NCBI RefSeq assembly: GCF_040183065.1
Contig: NC_091130.1
Location: forward strand, 127,883,914-127,947,913
Reading direction: 5' to 3'
Origin: Periplaneta americana
Taxonomy: Eukaryota > Arthropoda > Insecta > Blattodea > Blattidae
Length of the DNA: 64,000 nucleotides
The notes under the pieces were generated by a model. It searched no databases and was not told where the DNA came from. It saw only the letters and a list, made by a program, of their open reading frames with translations. Positions 32,246-43,661 of the stretch are shown piece after piece. The translations under genes were made by a program, and so were the position numbers. Position 1 is the stretch's first letter; each line of letters opens with the position of its first letter.

Positions 32246-32952
32246 CATTTCTGGACAACATCTGAAGTTCATACTTTCTTTCGATGTTTGTTCATTGCTT
32301 TTCTTTTTTTTTATTGTTGTTTCTTGCAGCTTGATATGGGAATTTAGCCTATTTGTTAAAACTTTACATGTTTTATAATCTAAACTGTTACACTTTATAC
32401 AATTACTATTTATATTATTTTGGGAAGAGATTTATAACCTATATAATTTATATCATTAGGCCTACGATTTATATTATTTTGTAATAAAACATATTTTTAA
32501 AATGAACCCTATCTCAATGATATCGTCGTAAAGGAGACTGAAATTAAAAATATGCAAAATAAATCAGTTACAGTTTACAATCCAAGATTTATTTATTGAA
32601 ATGAAAAATCTTTCAGAAGCCTTCTGTTGACCTCCATATATGAGTAATTCGTCTGCCATTTGTTAATATATTTCTTTTTACTTTTTCCACATCTGCATTA
32701 AATTTCTCCAATACGCCATTTTCTAGCCATCCACTTCGTTTTCGTTTCTCTTCCATATAATACAATGAGGGGGTAACAAAATTCCACAGCAACAGCTACC
32801 TAAATAATAGAAAACTTCAAAATATCAAGGTGATTCGAAATCAAAGATTACTAAAATGTTACTGTCATCCAATGGGCCGTGCCTCAGCGTGATTATCTAG
32901 TTCTGGAAACAGGATTAAGCTCCTGATCGCGATCTGGACGGTGACACTACAA

Positions 32953-33137
32953 CCACAGTCTAGTATATACAGTCACGAAGCTCAATTCGTAGGAAATACG
33001 CATCCATAGATAGTTGCTAACCACTAGGATCGCTACTATCGCCTCATCACAGACAATGCGAAATATTGTCGGCACAGTCTATTCTTCCTAGTTCCCTCAC
33101 AACTCAAGCTTCGTGACTGTATATACTAGACTGTGCT
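32953..33137. mobile_element. MITE-U copy 2
   Basis: Ends CACAGTCTAGTATATACAGT in perfect inversion (28 bp or so, through CACGAAGCT). CTACAAC directly flanks both sides, a 7-bp duplication. About 80-85% similar to copy 1 by eye. Confidence 0.85.
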
Positions 33138-33205
33138 ACAACCACGATCGCGATTAGGTCAATAATCGCGATTGGTTACTGTAGTCTGTCATTAGTATAA
33201 CAGAT

Positions 33206-34287
33206 TAAGGGCGATTTAGGTAATCCACCCACGGCTCTTCGAGAATTAATTGTACAAGTATTTTTATGTCGATACTTATTTTTTAATTAACTAAAAAATG
33301 TAGTGGGCCTATAACTGTGAGAATTCCACATAACAATCAAAATTCGATCAGTCTGGCAACGATGCTGGTAGGCCTTGGCCCCTATGGATTGTTGCGCGAC
33401 GGATTTGTATTTTTGTTTTTAATAATAAATTAATTGGATTGTGAAGTACACACTGTTACTGTAATAAAAACATCACGTTACTATGCCATGCCTTTATTTT
33501 AGACAGCACGCCAACAAGCAGAACGTTTTTCGCCTTTCTGAAAAAGGTATAAAGATTATGATCCTTCCAAGACTTCTCACGACATTATTTACTTGGCATT
33601 TTCTTTCTTGCCATGCTATGAAATATTGCGTATGTCACGAAAGCGAAGGGCCCGAGGCAATCTCTTCACTTGTGCTATCCGAAGGAAGACTTTGTCAACA
33701 TGTAATATCCTTCAGTTTCCAAGTCTTAAATAAGATGGCTGACTTTTTATGTACAGCGATACATTCACACAGATAGGCCTGCTGTTCATAAGCATTTAAC
33801 AGGGAACCCAATATCAAAATTCCCCTCCCAAATCACATTTCGGCATTCACATCACCATGCGACTTATATCCGTATCAGAGGTAAAAATTTACCTTTTTCT
33901 TACAACTTGTGCCACGTGAAATAGCGAGGAAAACGTGCTTAATACCAGCATGATACGATCACTCTCTGTCATCCATTTTTCGTGGATTTTTTCTCTTTTC
34001 AAATGATACGCGGTAGGCGTATATAAAAATTTAGCTCTTTCATTTCAGCTGTAGCACTTTCATTTTGTAGAATTGCATTACCATGCCGCATCGGAAAACC
34101 TTTCCCTTTGATCAGTTCCGCTTCTGGCCGATTACAGATTTGTTCACACCACTAATAGTACAATATTTCAAAACGTAGTAACATTCACGACTTAATAACT
34201 CCGTAAAATATATTTCAATAAGTGTAATAACAATGCGCAGACGCTCCAAATCCGGCTTTACAATGCACTTAATGTAACGTAACTTAA
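33206..34287. other. No recognisable feature
   Basis: The 97-codon frame at 33483-33776 has Cys/His-scattered composition but no motif or splice context. Nothing else was found. Confidence 0.45.
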
Positions 34288-34451
34288 CCTCCCAACTAAC
34301 ACTCTATAGGTATGCATTTCTGGATTCGCCCATACGTGCTACATGTCCTATTCATTTCAAATATCTGGATTTAATGTTCGTAATTAAGTCAGGTAAAGAA
34401 TACAATACGTGCAGTTCTGAGTTGTGTAACTTTTTCCATTCTCCTGTAACT

Positions 34452-34460
34452 TCATCCCTC

Positions 34461-34495
<35 letters not shown>

Positions 34496-35323
34496 TGGCG
34501 CTAGAGCCCTTGGTGGGCCTGGGCCTCCCTTAGTAATTGTCGCCAACCATCTCTATCTTGTGTAGCAGCCTTCCAATTCTTGCACCCCAACTTTCTGGCA
34601 TCCTCTTCCACTCCATCAATCCACCGCAAGTGCGGTCGACCTCGTCTTCTCTGACCTCCTGGATTTGTTATTACAATTTTTTTGCATGGTTCACTTGGGT
34701 CCATGCGTATTACATGTCCTGCCCACCTTAATCTGCTAGTTTTAACTGTATTGATTATATTTGGCTCTCCTAGAAGTCTTTATAATTCATAGTTGCATCT
34801 CCTCCTCCAGAGACCTTCCTCAAATGTTGGGCCATAGATCCTTCGCAGAATCTTTCTTTCGAAAATCTCCAATCTTTTTTCATCGTTTTTGGAGATTGAC
34901 CACGTTTTTGCCGCATATGTCAAAACTGGTCTCACTAATGTCTTGTAAAGAATAACTTTTACTTTCCTGGATAGAGCATGCGAACTAAAGTGATATTTCA
35001 AGCCGAAATATGCTCTGTTTGCTTTCATTAATCGATTAGAGATTTCTTTGGACATGTTATTATCGCTAGTGACCACTGATCCTAAAAATGTGAAGTTGTC
35101 AACTTTCTCAAAATTATAATCTGATATCTGCAGGCTGTCTATTTTGTCACCTATCTTTCCATTATCTGCCAACATATATTCTGTTTTCCTTTCGTTGATG
35201 ATGAGGCCTATTTCTTTTCCAGCCTGTTCCAAGGAAAGGAACACTTCCTTTACACATTTCACGGATCTGCCAATAATGACAATGTCATCCGCAAATGCCA
35301 ATATTTGTGTGGTCATCCCTCTT
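34452..35323 (-). mobile_element. RTE-B LINE nested in RTE-A, 11-bp TSD
   Basis: TCATCCCTCTT at 34452-34462 and 35313-35323 flanks 850 bp. On the minus strand the element ends in an ATG repeat (11 units, 34463-34495). Confidence 0.92.
34501..35312 (-). pseudogene. RTE-B reverse transcriptase C-terminus, one stop
   Basis: A single minus frame interrupted only by TAA at 34780-34782. It starts within TTQILAFADDIVIIGRS (RT motif C, FADD) and continues IINERKTEYMLAD, NFTFLGSVVTSDNNMSKEI, LVRPVLTYAAKTWSISKNDE, RRIYGPTFEEGLW, SRLRWAGHVIRMDPSEP and GRPHLRWIDGVEEDARKLGC to a natural stop. The order of motifs matches RTE-A, but identity is low, so it is a second, distinct family with an ATG-repeat tail. 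The upstream endonuclease and most of the RT are lost by 5' truncation. Frames on the plus strand are shadows. Confidence 0.85.
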
Positions 35324-35563
35324 AGCTCCAAATATTTTCCTAAGCACCTTATTCTCAAACATCCTTAACCTTTCTTCCTCTCTCAAAGTGAGTGTCAAAG
35401 TTTCACAACCATACAGAACAACTGGTAATATAACTACTGTTCCATAAATTCTAACTTTCAGCATTTCTGAGAGCAGACTGGATGACAAAAAACTTCTCAA
35501 CCGAATAATAACACGCATTTCCCATATCTGCGTTTCATTTCCTCTCGAGTATCATTTATAATT

Positions 35564-35812
35564 GAGGGGTTTGGCGGAAAAACCAGGCAGCTCCAATTTT
35601 TTTCATTTTTTAGTTATTTATGCACAGAGGACAAAAAAAATACGCTCTATCGTTTGGTCGAAGAAGCAAGTAGTTCCAAGAATTACATTCACAGTTATAA
35701 TGCATTTTGGACCTGGCTCTTCTGTATATGCTTACTGTTTGTCGGTAAGTTTTTCTTCTTTATCTCGAAAAGTACTGAGTTGGATCTGCCTGGTTTTTTC
35801 CCCAAACCCCTC
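35564..35812. mobile_element. MITE-V, 249 bp, nested in RTE-A
   Basis: Ends GAGGGGTTTGGCGGAAAAAC and, inverted, GAGGGGTTTGGGGAAAAAAC, pairing for about 33 bp through CAGGCAG. It splits the RTE-A sequence ATTTATATTTGTTACTGTTG seen elsewhere. ATT is repeated at the two junctions. No coding frame of note. Confidence 0.85.
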
Positions 35813-36029
35813 ATTTGTTGCCGTTGCTCCAAGATATTTGAATTTTTTCACTTCTTTAAAGGATGAATTTCCAATTTTTACATTTCCATTTCGTACAATA
35901 TCCTGATCACGAGACACAATCTTATACTTCGTCTTTTTGGAATTTACTTCCAAACTTATCTCTTTACTTGCTTCAAGTAAAATTTCCGAGTTTTCCCTAA
36001 TAGTTTGTGGATTTTTTCCTAATATATCA

Positions 36030-36587
36030 TCGTTGTTCCTGCAATAACTCCTATGTGACATTTATCGACTTTCAGATTTTTGCTCTATTAAATAACTTAA
36101 ATAGTGATACAGCAAATAATAAAATCTCCTATATGTAATTATATTTCCTAGTTTCGAATAACAGTAGAATAACAGCAAGTGAGATGAGGTTCATGAGAGC
36201 AACAGCTGGATATACTCGCTGGGATCATAAAAAAATTAGGACATAATGCAAGAACTTCAAATAGAACCCATTATGCAGTTCATCAACTTCAGTGGAAGGT
36301 TCATCTCGAACGAATGGATCGATGCAGAATTCCAAAAGCACCGTTTCATTACCACCCGCATGGCAAAAGATCTCTGGGTCGTCCGAAGAAGAGATGGACT
36401 GAAAATTCTAGTTTGAGACCGTAACAGGCCACCCGGCCTAATAGTTGTTAGGAAGACGATGACGACGTTTCGAAAATGTGAGAATTCACAGTCTCCTATG
36501 TACGGCTGCCATAGGATGAATAAATGTGTTTTTTCTTCCTACTGAAAAATTTTATATTTTGCACATAGGAGTTATTGTAGGAACAAC
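36030..36587. mobile_element. MITE-B with inverted ends, nested in RTE-A
   Basis: Ends CGTTGTTCCTGCAATAACTC (left) and, inverted, CGTTGTTCCTACAATAACTC (right). Removing 36030-36587 rejoins the RTE-A text TCCTAAYATATTCACRTCAT. A related partial copy lies at 43662. It is split by an RTE-C fragment. Confidence 0.88.
36151..36474 (+). mobile_element. RTE-C LINE fragment nested in MITE-B, 8-bp TSD
   Basis: GTTTCGAA at 36151-36158 and 36467-36474 flanks 308 bp. Plus-strand reading gives EMRFMRATAGYTRWDHKK, then MDRCRIPKAP and GRPKKRW in other frames, matching the tail of the frame at 41320 (KATEMKFLRRTAGYTLLDRK). It ends GACGATGACGAC. Frameshifted and dead. Confidence 0.82.
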
Positions 36588-36722
36588 GACGATATTCACA
36601 TCATCCGCAAAGACAAGCACCTGATGTAACCCGTTCAATTCCAAACCCTCCCTGTTTTCCTAGACTTTCCTAATGGCATATTCTAGGATTTGGTAACCAA
36701 GTTAATTAAATTGTTGTACTTG

Positions 36723-37786
36723 TACAGTAACTTCTCTCTCATCCGGACAGTAGGGTAGGTAATTATTATTGGCTACTCACAGTATAGTACATGCCTTCTT
36801 TCTCCCCGCCATGTACTTTTTTCCTCCTCCTATTTGCAACCCCGTCGCGCTTTCAGTAAATCACAGGTTGTGTGTGGAAGAAGTTCACTATGCTTTCTAA
36901 GACATTTACTGATAAAAGCTCGAAGTTTAGTTATTCTTTAAAAGACAAGGTGGATATTTTGAAGTGGCTGGATGAAGGGGAAACTACTTCTGGTACCCCA
37001 AGAAGTACAATTTATGACTGGAAGCTTAATCGGGCTGCATTGGAAGAATATTGTGCATCCACGATCTCTAATGACAAACGCCGTACATTGAAGCAGCCTT
37101 ATGTTTTCAAATACGATAAGGAACTGTTTCTATGGTTTCAAGAACAAGTACTCCAATATCTGATCTGATTCTGAAAGAGAAAGCGCTTGATATGCTTAAG
37201 AAATATGGAGGCGATAATTTCTGTGCTAGTGATGGGTGGTTGTCAATGTGGAGGGAAAAGTATGGTGTTCGTCCACTTGCAATTTGTGGAGAGAGGATGT
37301 CAGCTGATACCGTTGCAGCTTAAGAATAGAAAATTACATTCCGAGATTTGGTGAGTAAACTGGAATTATCTCTCCAGCAGATATACAATTGTGACGAAAC
37401 CGGTTTAAATATCAAATGTTTACCGAAAAGAACTTTAGAATCTACATCATACAAAACTGCGCCTGGTTTCAAAATCCAAAAAGAACGTGTGACTGAATTA
37501 GCTTGCTACAATGCATCAGGGGCAAATAAGCTTCCCTTGATGTTAATTGGAATAAATTAAAAAATATACTGATTGTAACTATTGTAATCGGTGATTTAAT
37601 TACTGTATTATTCAAATGTTCACAAATATTTTATCATATTTACTCATAACAATTATGCAGATAATGAGGGATAGTTAACTAATTTCCGTACCATCTTGCA
37701 GTAAGGCGTGGCCTATGAAATCTCGTGAATGCCGGACGACGAAGCGGACGGACGACATAGCAACGGATCACAGAGAATTTACTGTA
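36723..37786 (+). mobile_element. pogo/Tigger-like element, 1060 bp, TA-flanked
   Basis: Ends CAGTAACTTCTCTCTCATCC and, inverted, CAGTAAATTCTCTGTGATCC next to TA. A broken transposase lies inside. Confidence 0.85.
36890..37560 (+). pseudogene. pogo/Tigger-like transposase, truncated
   Basis: Three plus frames align to one protein. 36872-37168: KFSYSLKDKVDILKWLDEGE and TPRSTIYDWKLNRAALEEY, the psq/CENP-B-type helix-turn-helix. 37132-37323: ISDLILKEKALDMLKKYG and FCASDGWLSMWREKYGVRPL, the second DNA-binding half (CENPB-type HTH). 37348-37560: LSLQQIYNCDETGLNIKCLP, the start of the DDE domain with its first Asp, and ERVTELACYNASGANKLPLM. It is disrupted by frameshifts near 37135-37160 and a TAA at 37321, and the remaining catalytic Asp residues are deleted. 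It cannot transpose by itself. Confidence 0.85.
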
Positions 37787-38692
37787 GTTGGAATTGATTA
37801 CTAAAATGAAAAACTTGCACGTCTTCCAAAAAGCTATTCAATTTTCACTCACTTTTTCGTTACTATAGTATTTTCATATCACCTGCGTAATATGTATATT
37901 GAGAAACCAATGTTCAATTTATATTGACAGTTATTTTGAATGGCAGGAAAGACTTCAGAGCAGAAACCATTTGCTTCTACCAACTGAATTAACATGACCG
38001 CTACAAGCTTTTCTATTATCACCTTCACTCCCCTTTACTTCCTATAACAGCTGATTACTAATCCTTTCAGTTCACAATGGACATTTGGAAGTTTCTTTGT
38101 CCAGAAGGACTATCCAAATGGTAATCTCGCACGACTTGTCTGCAGCAGTGGTTAAGAACCCTCTCTTCAACTTTTGTTACGACTGCAACAGACTGACAAG
38201 GGTTGAAGGAAAAGAGCCCATTTTATTCCTACCCTAATGACAACATAACACTAAGACTGGACCCAGCGTAGGTAAAAGGATTGACCACTGAATAGTCCAC
38301 TGATGATTTCCGGTTCCATGGAGATAATTGGCACAGCGCGTGTGCATTGATTTCTACAACGTCTAAGGGTAGGGTTCCACTGCATAGAAGTGTTCCTTCC
38401 ATCTGTATTAATTTTTCTTGCTGCATTTTCAGCATCATATTTTCGGAATTTAATCCAATTCACTGTATTTCTTAACCGGCAATATAAATGTGAATTTTGT
38501 AACTAATGAAAGATATAATTCTGTAATATACAAATAAGACTTGATTAATAAAATGGAAGGCATTCTAATATAGAGAACTTGTGGGAATTGAAGGAATTTT
38601 TTCACGGCTCATCGATAGAACTGAACATTTCTTGTCCAAAGCTCAATAATCATACCAATTGCCAGAATTTATTTTCCCCTATATTTCAATGT
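37787..38692. other. No recognisable feature
   Basis: Two overlapping minus frames at 38229-38463 have no family motif. Otherwise AT-rich. Confidence 0.45.
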
Positions 38693-39415
38693 GTAATACC
38701 TTCAATTATGATTATGTCTCGTGACGAGAATATTGTACGAAATGGAAATATAAAAATAGGAAATTTATCCTTTGAAGAGGTGGAAAAATTCAAATACCTG
38801 GGACCAACAGTAACAAATATAAATGACACTCGGGAGGAAATTAAACACAGAATAAATATGGGAAATGCCTGTCGGTTGATAATGTTTTATCATCCAGTCT
38901 GCTGTCAAAAAATCTGAAAGTTAGAATTTATAAAACAGTTATATTACCGGTTGTTCTGTATGGTTGTGAAACTTGGACTCTCACTTTAAGAGAGGAACAT
39001 AGGTTAAGGGTGTTTGAGAATAAGATGCTTAGGAAAATATTTGGGGCTAAGAGGGATGAAGTTAAAGGAGAATGAAGAAAGTTACACAACATAGAACTGC
39101 ACGCATTGTTTTCTCCACCTGACATAATTAGGAACATTAAATCCAGATGTTCGAGATGGGCAGGGCATGTAGCACGTATGGGCGAATCCAGAAATGCATA
39201 TAGAGTGTTAGTTGGGAGGGCGGAGGGAAAAAGACCTTTGGGGAGGCCGAGACGTAGATGGGAAGATAATATGAAAATGGATTTGAGGGAGGTGGGATAT
39301 GATGGTAGAGACTGGATTGATCTTGCTCAGGATAGGGACCAATGGCGGGCTTATGTGAGGGCGGCAATGAACCTCCGGGTTCCTTAAAAGCCAGTAAGTA
39401 AGTAATACCTTCAAT
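38693..39415 (+). mobile_element. RTE-A LINE copy, 14-bp TSD
   Basis: GTAATACCTTCAAT at 38693-38706 and 39402-39415 brackets 695 bp that end GCCAGTAAGTA. 5'-truncated. Confidence 0.93.
38707..39387 (+). pseudogene. RTE-A reverse transcriptase C-terminus
   Basis: The plus frame gives IMIMSRDENIVRNGNIKIGN, EKFKYLGPTVTNINDTREEI, then a small deletion near 38877 removes the YYSVEKLL segment and shifts frame. The next frame carries LPVVLYGCETWTLTLREEHR, a TGA at about 39074 where other copies have TGG (GEWRKLH), and finally RCSRWAGHVARMGESRNAYR to NLRVP-stop at 39387. The minus-strand frames here are shadows. It lacks the YADD motif. Confidence 0.88.
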
Positions 39416-39604
39416 AATTATCGCGCATATCATTATCTTAATCTGTGAATCGATAAGAAATCTTTGTTCACAAAAGTTGGTAATTGTTCTTCCTAACTGC
39501 AAGTTAAAAGTAGTATTGTAGGATTTAATATTTAAAGAACTGTATATATTTTAAAGTTATATAAAAATACATTCTTGAACTTGCATGTTTGCTTCAGTTT
39601 CGCT

Positions 39605-39742
39605 GTTCCAGGAGGACATTTTGTACCATTAATTAACTGCGAGCTAAAGCAAGGAGATGCACTATCACCATTGCTTTTTACTATTTATTCTATCATTATG
39701 CAACGAAATATATTAAATATGCCAGTGGTCGTCAGCACTTGC
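39605..39742 (+). pseudogene. Reverse transcriptase core fragment
   Basis: The plus frame reads INCELKQGDALSPLLFTIYS, the G-x-RQGxxLSPxLF motif of non-LTR reverse transcriptases (motif B region), ending at TGA near 39740. No endonuclease and no tail. The fragment lies out of order relative to the RT piece at 39880 (motif 1-2), implying a rearranged LINE. Confidence 0.7.
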
Positions 39743-39879
39743 TGAAATGAGTAACATGTAAGAAGTGTATATCAGAATATGTACCGTGTCGTGCAGAAGA
39801 GAGAGGGAGAAAGCATACCCGCCAGCAGCCACAGATGCACGCTAGTACAATGTCTTATCCGCGGGTAAAAGACGCTAAC

Positions 39880-40165
39880 CCGAGGATGCACTGTGCTGAT
39901 AACCGCTGAGATAGGCGAATGGCCTGAAGATTTTACGGAGACAGTGTTGCGGCCAATACCGAAGAAAAACAATGCCAAGAAATGTAACGAGTTCAGGACC
40001 ATCAACCTGATATCGCACTCAGCGAAGATTCTCCTGCGAATACTGAATCGACGTTTAGACTATGCCTATATTCTAAGACGGAATGACAGTTGGAAGAAGA
40101 GCAGTTTGGCTTTAGGAAGGGAAAAGGTATGAGAGATGCAATTGGACTGCTGTGAACAATCGGAG
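39880..40165 (+). pseudogene. Reverse transcriptase N-terminal fragment (RTE-like)
   Basis: The frame gives IGEWPEDFTETVLRPIPKKN, NAKKCNEFRTINLISHSAKI and LLRILNRRLD, the fingers region (FR-I-L-S--K) of RTE-like enzymes. After a frameshift, EEQFGFRKGKGMRDAIGLL continues the usual next motif, followed by TGA. A dead fragment. Confidence 0.75.
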
Positions 40166-40170
40166 CACTC

Positions 40171-40782
40171 TATCAAGAATCGGGTTACTTTACGTATCGT
40201 AAATCTACGACACAAGACCCGCAGCTTTACTTCCCTCCCGGCGGAAGTCATTTATCACCTTATAAATTTCATCGCCTTTGTCAGGATTTGATGTCACGAT
40301 CTCGGATCGAGCGGCTAACACGGAATTGCATATCATCCAGGATGATTATCATAATATACGAGTACAATAGAGTTGATCTAGTGAACTACTTTATTTCTAT
40401 TGAGCTATTGCAGCGTCTTCTGAATTAAAGGTATAAAACTGTATCACTTTGGCAAAAAAGGGCTATTGTGCACCCCATAATTTAGAAATCAACCCAGAAG
40501 ACCGCAATGCGACACCAGCCTTCCGATACTACAAGGCTTAACCCCTTCAGACCTGAATTTATATTAAACAAAATTGGGGGGGGGGGGAAGAAAAAGAAAA
40601 GAAAAGAAACAACTGGTCACATAATCATTCTGGGGATCCAAGATTTCCAAATCAAGTCTTCACAGATATTCAAGATTTGGGGACAATTTTGACCCCTGGG
40701 GCCCCAAAATTTTTAATTTTATTTTTAATTCAGGTATAGAAATGTTTCAAAATTAATATTCTCCATGTCTACCACATTAGTC
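40171..40782. other. No gene; G homopolymer at 40577-40587
   Basis: Non-coding, with an 11-G run followed by an A-rich purine stretch. Confidence 0.45.
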
Positions 40783-41110
40783 CCGCGCCGTGGCGTCGCG
40801 GTCTAAGGCCTAGACTCGCGTTACGGAATGCACGCTGGTTCGAGTCCTCATGGGGGAAGAAATTTTCTCATGAAATTTCGGCGATTGTATGGGACCGATG
40901 CCCACCCAGCATCGTGATGCACTTGAGGAGCTACGATAGGTAGCGAAATCCGGTTGCGAATACCAGCTATAACGGCTGGTGGGAACATCGTGCTAACCAC
41001 ACGATACCTCCATTCTGGTTGGATGATCGTCCACCTCTGCTTCGGCATGTGGGTGTGAAGCCAGCAGCCGGGTGGTCGGTCTAGGCCCTTCACGGGCTGT
41101 AGCGCCACGG
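40783..41110 (+). mobile_element. SINE-E, tRNA-derived, copy 1
   Basis: The head TCCCGCGCCGTGGCGTCGCG and B box GGTTCGAGTCC form a tRNA-like start. The body has CACCCAGCATCGTGATGCAC and GATACCTCCATTCTGGTTGG. It ends GTAGCGCCACGG before an ATT run. A second copy is at 59207. Confidence 0.82.

Positions 41111-41177
<67 letters not shown>
41111..41177. repeat. ATT microsatellite
   Basis: About 22 ATT units, tail of SINE-E and left border of the LINE that follows. Confidence 0.95.
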
Positions 41178-41178
<1 letters not shown>

Positions 41179-41319
41179 AGTTGTGCCTTTTAGTTTCTAT
41201 TTGGATGATGATCAAGTCATAATTTCCAATTCAGAGGATATTTACAAAGAGGATTATATACATTAAATAAAATATTATAAGATTTTGGGATGGAAATTTC
41301 AGCACAAAAATAAAAAACA

Positions 41320-41895
41320 ATGGCATTTTTAGGACAAGACCCAGTCAGAAGTAAGATAATACACAATAACCAATGCCTCGAACAAGTACAAAATTTCAAT
41401 TATCTGGGTTGTGAAATATCTTATCAAAATGAAAAAGATGTGAACAAGAAAATTACCAAATTTACACAAATTCTAGGAATAATAAACAATACATTAAAAG
41501 CTAAATTAGTACAAAAATCTACAAGAATAAAAATATATAATGCACTAGCATTACCCTCCCTTTTATATGGAAGCGAGATTTGGACATTAAAGAAAAAAGA
41601 CATGAACAGAATCAAAGCAACGGAAATGAAATTTTTAAGGAGGACAGCAGGATATACTCTTTTAGACAGAAAAAGGAATGAAGAAATTTTAGAACAATTA
41701 TTAGAAGTAGAGTCAGTAGAAGAAAAAATCAGCAAATACAAATTCAATTGGCTAGATTATGTAAGAAGAATGGAAAATTCAAGAATCCCAAAAATTATGA
41801 TGCAGTATAAACCTAAAGGATATCATCGACCAGGAAGACCTTTTAGACGACTGCTAGATGGGGCCGAAACAGGTCTACAGAGGCCTAATTCGTGA
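41320..41895 (+). CDS. RTE-C LINE C-terminal protein, open
   Basis: A 191-codon frame: LEQVQNFNYLGCEISYQNEK, LALPSLLYGSEIWTLKKKDM, ATEMKFLRRTAGYTLLDRKR, FNWLDYVRRMENSRIPKIMM and YHRPGRPFRRLLDGAETGL. Motif order (YLG, LLYGSE-WTL, RR-x-x-G-x-T, GRP-RR) is that of RTE-like C-termini, but the family is distinct from A and B. Upstream, 41178-41319 still shows a degenerate RT motif C (YLDDDQVIISNS) separated by stops, so the open frame is a remnant and not a complete gene. GATGATGAT and an ATT run follow. The minus frame opposite is a shadow. Confidence 0.72.
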   Translation: MAFLGQDPVRSKIIHNNQCLEQVQNFNYLGCEISYQNEKDVNKKITKFTQILGIINNTLKAKLVQKSTRIKIYNALALPSLLYGSEIWTLKKKDMNRIKATEMKFLRRTAGYTLLDRKRNEEILEQLLEVESVEEKISKYKFNWLDYVRRMENSRIPKIMMQYKPKGYHRPGRPFRRLLDGAETGLQRPNS

Positions 41896-41909
41896 AGGAT
41901 GATGATGAT

Positions 41910-41911
41910 GA

Positions 41912-41971
<60 letters not shown>
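41910..41971. repeat. ATT microsatellite
   Basis: About 20 ATT units, directly after the RTE-C GAT-repeat tail. Confidence 0.95.
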
Positions 41972-41972
<1 letters not shown>

Positions 41973-43010
41973 TCTATCACATTGAATTTTTCAAAATATT
42001 TAAAAGTATCGAAGACATTCAAAAAAAGAAGAAGAAGAAGAAAAAGAAAAAGAAACAATCTACACTATAATGTACATCAAGCTTGAAGGGTTAATTTCCT
42101 AAAATCTATTGTAACGTCACAATATGAAACTAAAGTTACCTTTGGATTAATCTGATTAGACCTTGTCTTCTCAGCACGGTCTCGCAAGTCGAAGTATAAT
42201 ACAGTAGAAGTTAAATCATAAAGACACGTAGACATCTATAGAATGGAACCCTTATTTCTAGTTACTGAACACCAGCTGCGATTTTTCCCGCCCCTGCTAA
42301 AAGGGTGTGGGGGAGGTGATCTTTCGCAAAATTTGATGATCTCGGACTTATACTCCACCGTCACGTTTGCTCGACCACCATCATGAGGGTGAGATAGAAG
42401 GGGTAGTTTTATTGAGTTCGGAACCGTTTGTGTGAACAGAAGGTTAGACGCTCCGTTTATTTACTTACTGCGAAATCCGTTCCCACTAGATTGACGTGAC
42501 GTATCCTCATCCCTAAGCCCAATCAATTTCCTGACACATCGCAGTCTTAATACAAGAACACGGGACGGGTTGATGACGTCATCATGGGGGTGATACTGGA
42601 AACCTCCCAATCAAGGAGCTAGCATTCTCGGTAGTGTAAAAAGAGTATGTTCCGTGAAGAAAACAAGACATAAATCAACAGATTATATTTCTCCTCTCCC
42701 TCTTGCACTGCGGAAAGTTCCGAGAACTAAATGTATGGAGTTTCCAATGAACTGGTGGATTGCTGTTGCGCCCAGCATTATTCTTTTGTCACAGACAAAA
42801 TAACTGCACACACGTCAGAACAGTTCCCATGGCAGAAAATCTGTTTGGCTGTACGAATTACATAATCGAAGTGGAACTGGCGAATGTATATTATTCCGGG
42901 AATTATAACATGTCATCACATCAATCCGATGCTACAACGGTTGTAAATTATATTTTTCGTTTCATACTAGAACCCGTTGAGATTTTGATGAGTGATATCT
43001 GATTTAAAAT
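41972..43010. other. No recognisable feature
   Basis: Mixed composition. The 80-codon frame at 42760-43002 shows no motif. An AAG/GAA-rich run lies at 42020-42055. Confidence 0.45.
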
Positions 43011-43297
43011 AGGCTGACCAGATTTTTTATGAGCCAACAGGGGACATCGGCAGTTTCAAGAAAAATCACAAACACCGTTGAAATGTTGCAGAAATTATAT
43101 GTAACAGTAGATACAATTATAGAACTCTGCACACTAAAAATATAAGAGTATCTTAACTTTCTGAATCTATACCAATAATAAATCAGTAGCCGAAATTTTT
43201 CTGGTAATTTTCGATTTTCCAAAAATAATTGGTCCTAACATAGGCCTATATATGTAATTAACCACCCTGAAACCGAAAATCTCTTTTTTGAAACTTT

Positions 43298-43300
<3 letters not shown>
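43011..43300. other. Possible DNA-element end (GGCTGACCAGATTTT)
   Basis: The motif resembles the GGGTGACCAGA end at 5680. No partner was found. Otherwise AT-rich. Confidence 0.3.

Positions 43301-43343
<43 letters not shown>
43301..43343. repeat. TGTC microsatellite
   Basis: About ten TGTC units followed by GGCTGAACCGATTTATATGA, a context like that after the GTAT repeat in the Helitron at 10733. Confidence 0.95.
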
Positions 43344-43344
<1 letters not shown>

Positions 43345-43661
43345 TACCTTTTCTCGCGATAATGGCTGAACCGATTTATATGAAAATTGTAATATAAATT
43401 AAGTTCGTTGTAATTTAGAATTAAGGCTATGTGGCATTCAAAATACTTTATTTAAAGGGACCAGAATTAAATAAATCGAAATACCTCGCTTATTATTGCT
43501 TTTTGTGAAAAATGTTACATAATAAAAGTTTCTTTAAAAATTATTGCCGATAAGTTTCATTCTATGCAAAATTTTGATAGGACTGATATTTAAGGATATA
43601 CAAGACTTTTAAAATAACAATATAATACATTTTTCACCGCCGCCTCAGATTGTAGCGTTGT

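Larger units (their letters stand above)
31917..33205. mobile_element. Inverted-repeat element carrying two MITE-U copies
   Basis: The left end CTTATACTAGTGATAGACTA and the right end, inverted GTTATACTAATGACAGACTA, pair for about 50 bp through an AATCRCGATTA stretch. MITE-U copies lie at 32065 and 32954. No transposase is recognised. Confidence 0.55.
34288..36690 (-). pseudogene. RTE-A LINE copy broken by four insertions
   Basis: Pieces 34288-34462, 35313-35563, 35813-36029 and 36588-36690 line up in order with other RTE-A copies on the minus strand. They run from an upstream ILEYAIRKV / LELNGLHQVLVFADDVN segment (36690-36588, one stop) through GKNPQTIREN and KSKDEFGAKRD-like parts to RNAYRVLVG. 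It reaches further 5' than the other copies and keeps the FADD catalytic motif. The 3' tail with TAAG repeats is missing. Each gap is a separate mobile element described below, so the RTE is the oldest layer. Confidence 0.88.

Noticed and set aside
39893..40132. Host gene with a KKNNAKK motif
   Set aside because: The FRTINLISHSAKILLR segment is the fingers region of a LINE reverse transcriptase.
42760..43002. 80-codon frame as a small secreted protein
   Set aside because: There is no signal peptide or motif, and such lengths are expected by chance in this composition.
43301..43400. Second Helitron starting near the TGTC repeat
   Set aside because: The 5' context is similar to the Helitron at 10709, but no hairpin plus CTAG 3' end was found downstream.
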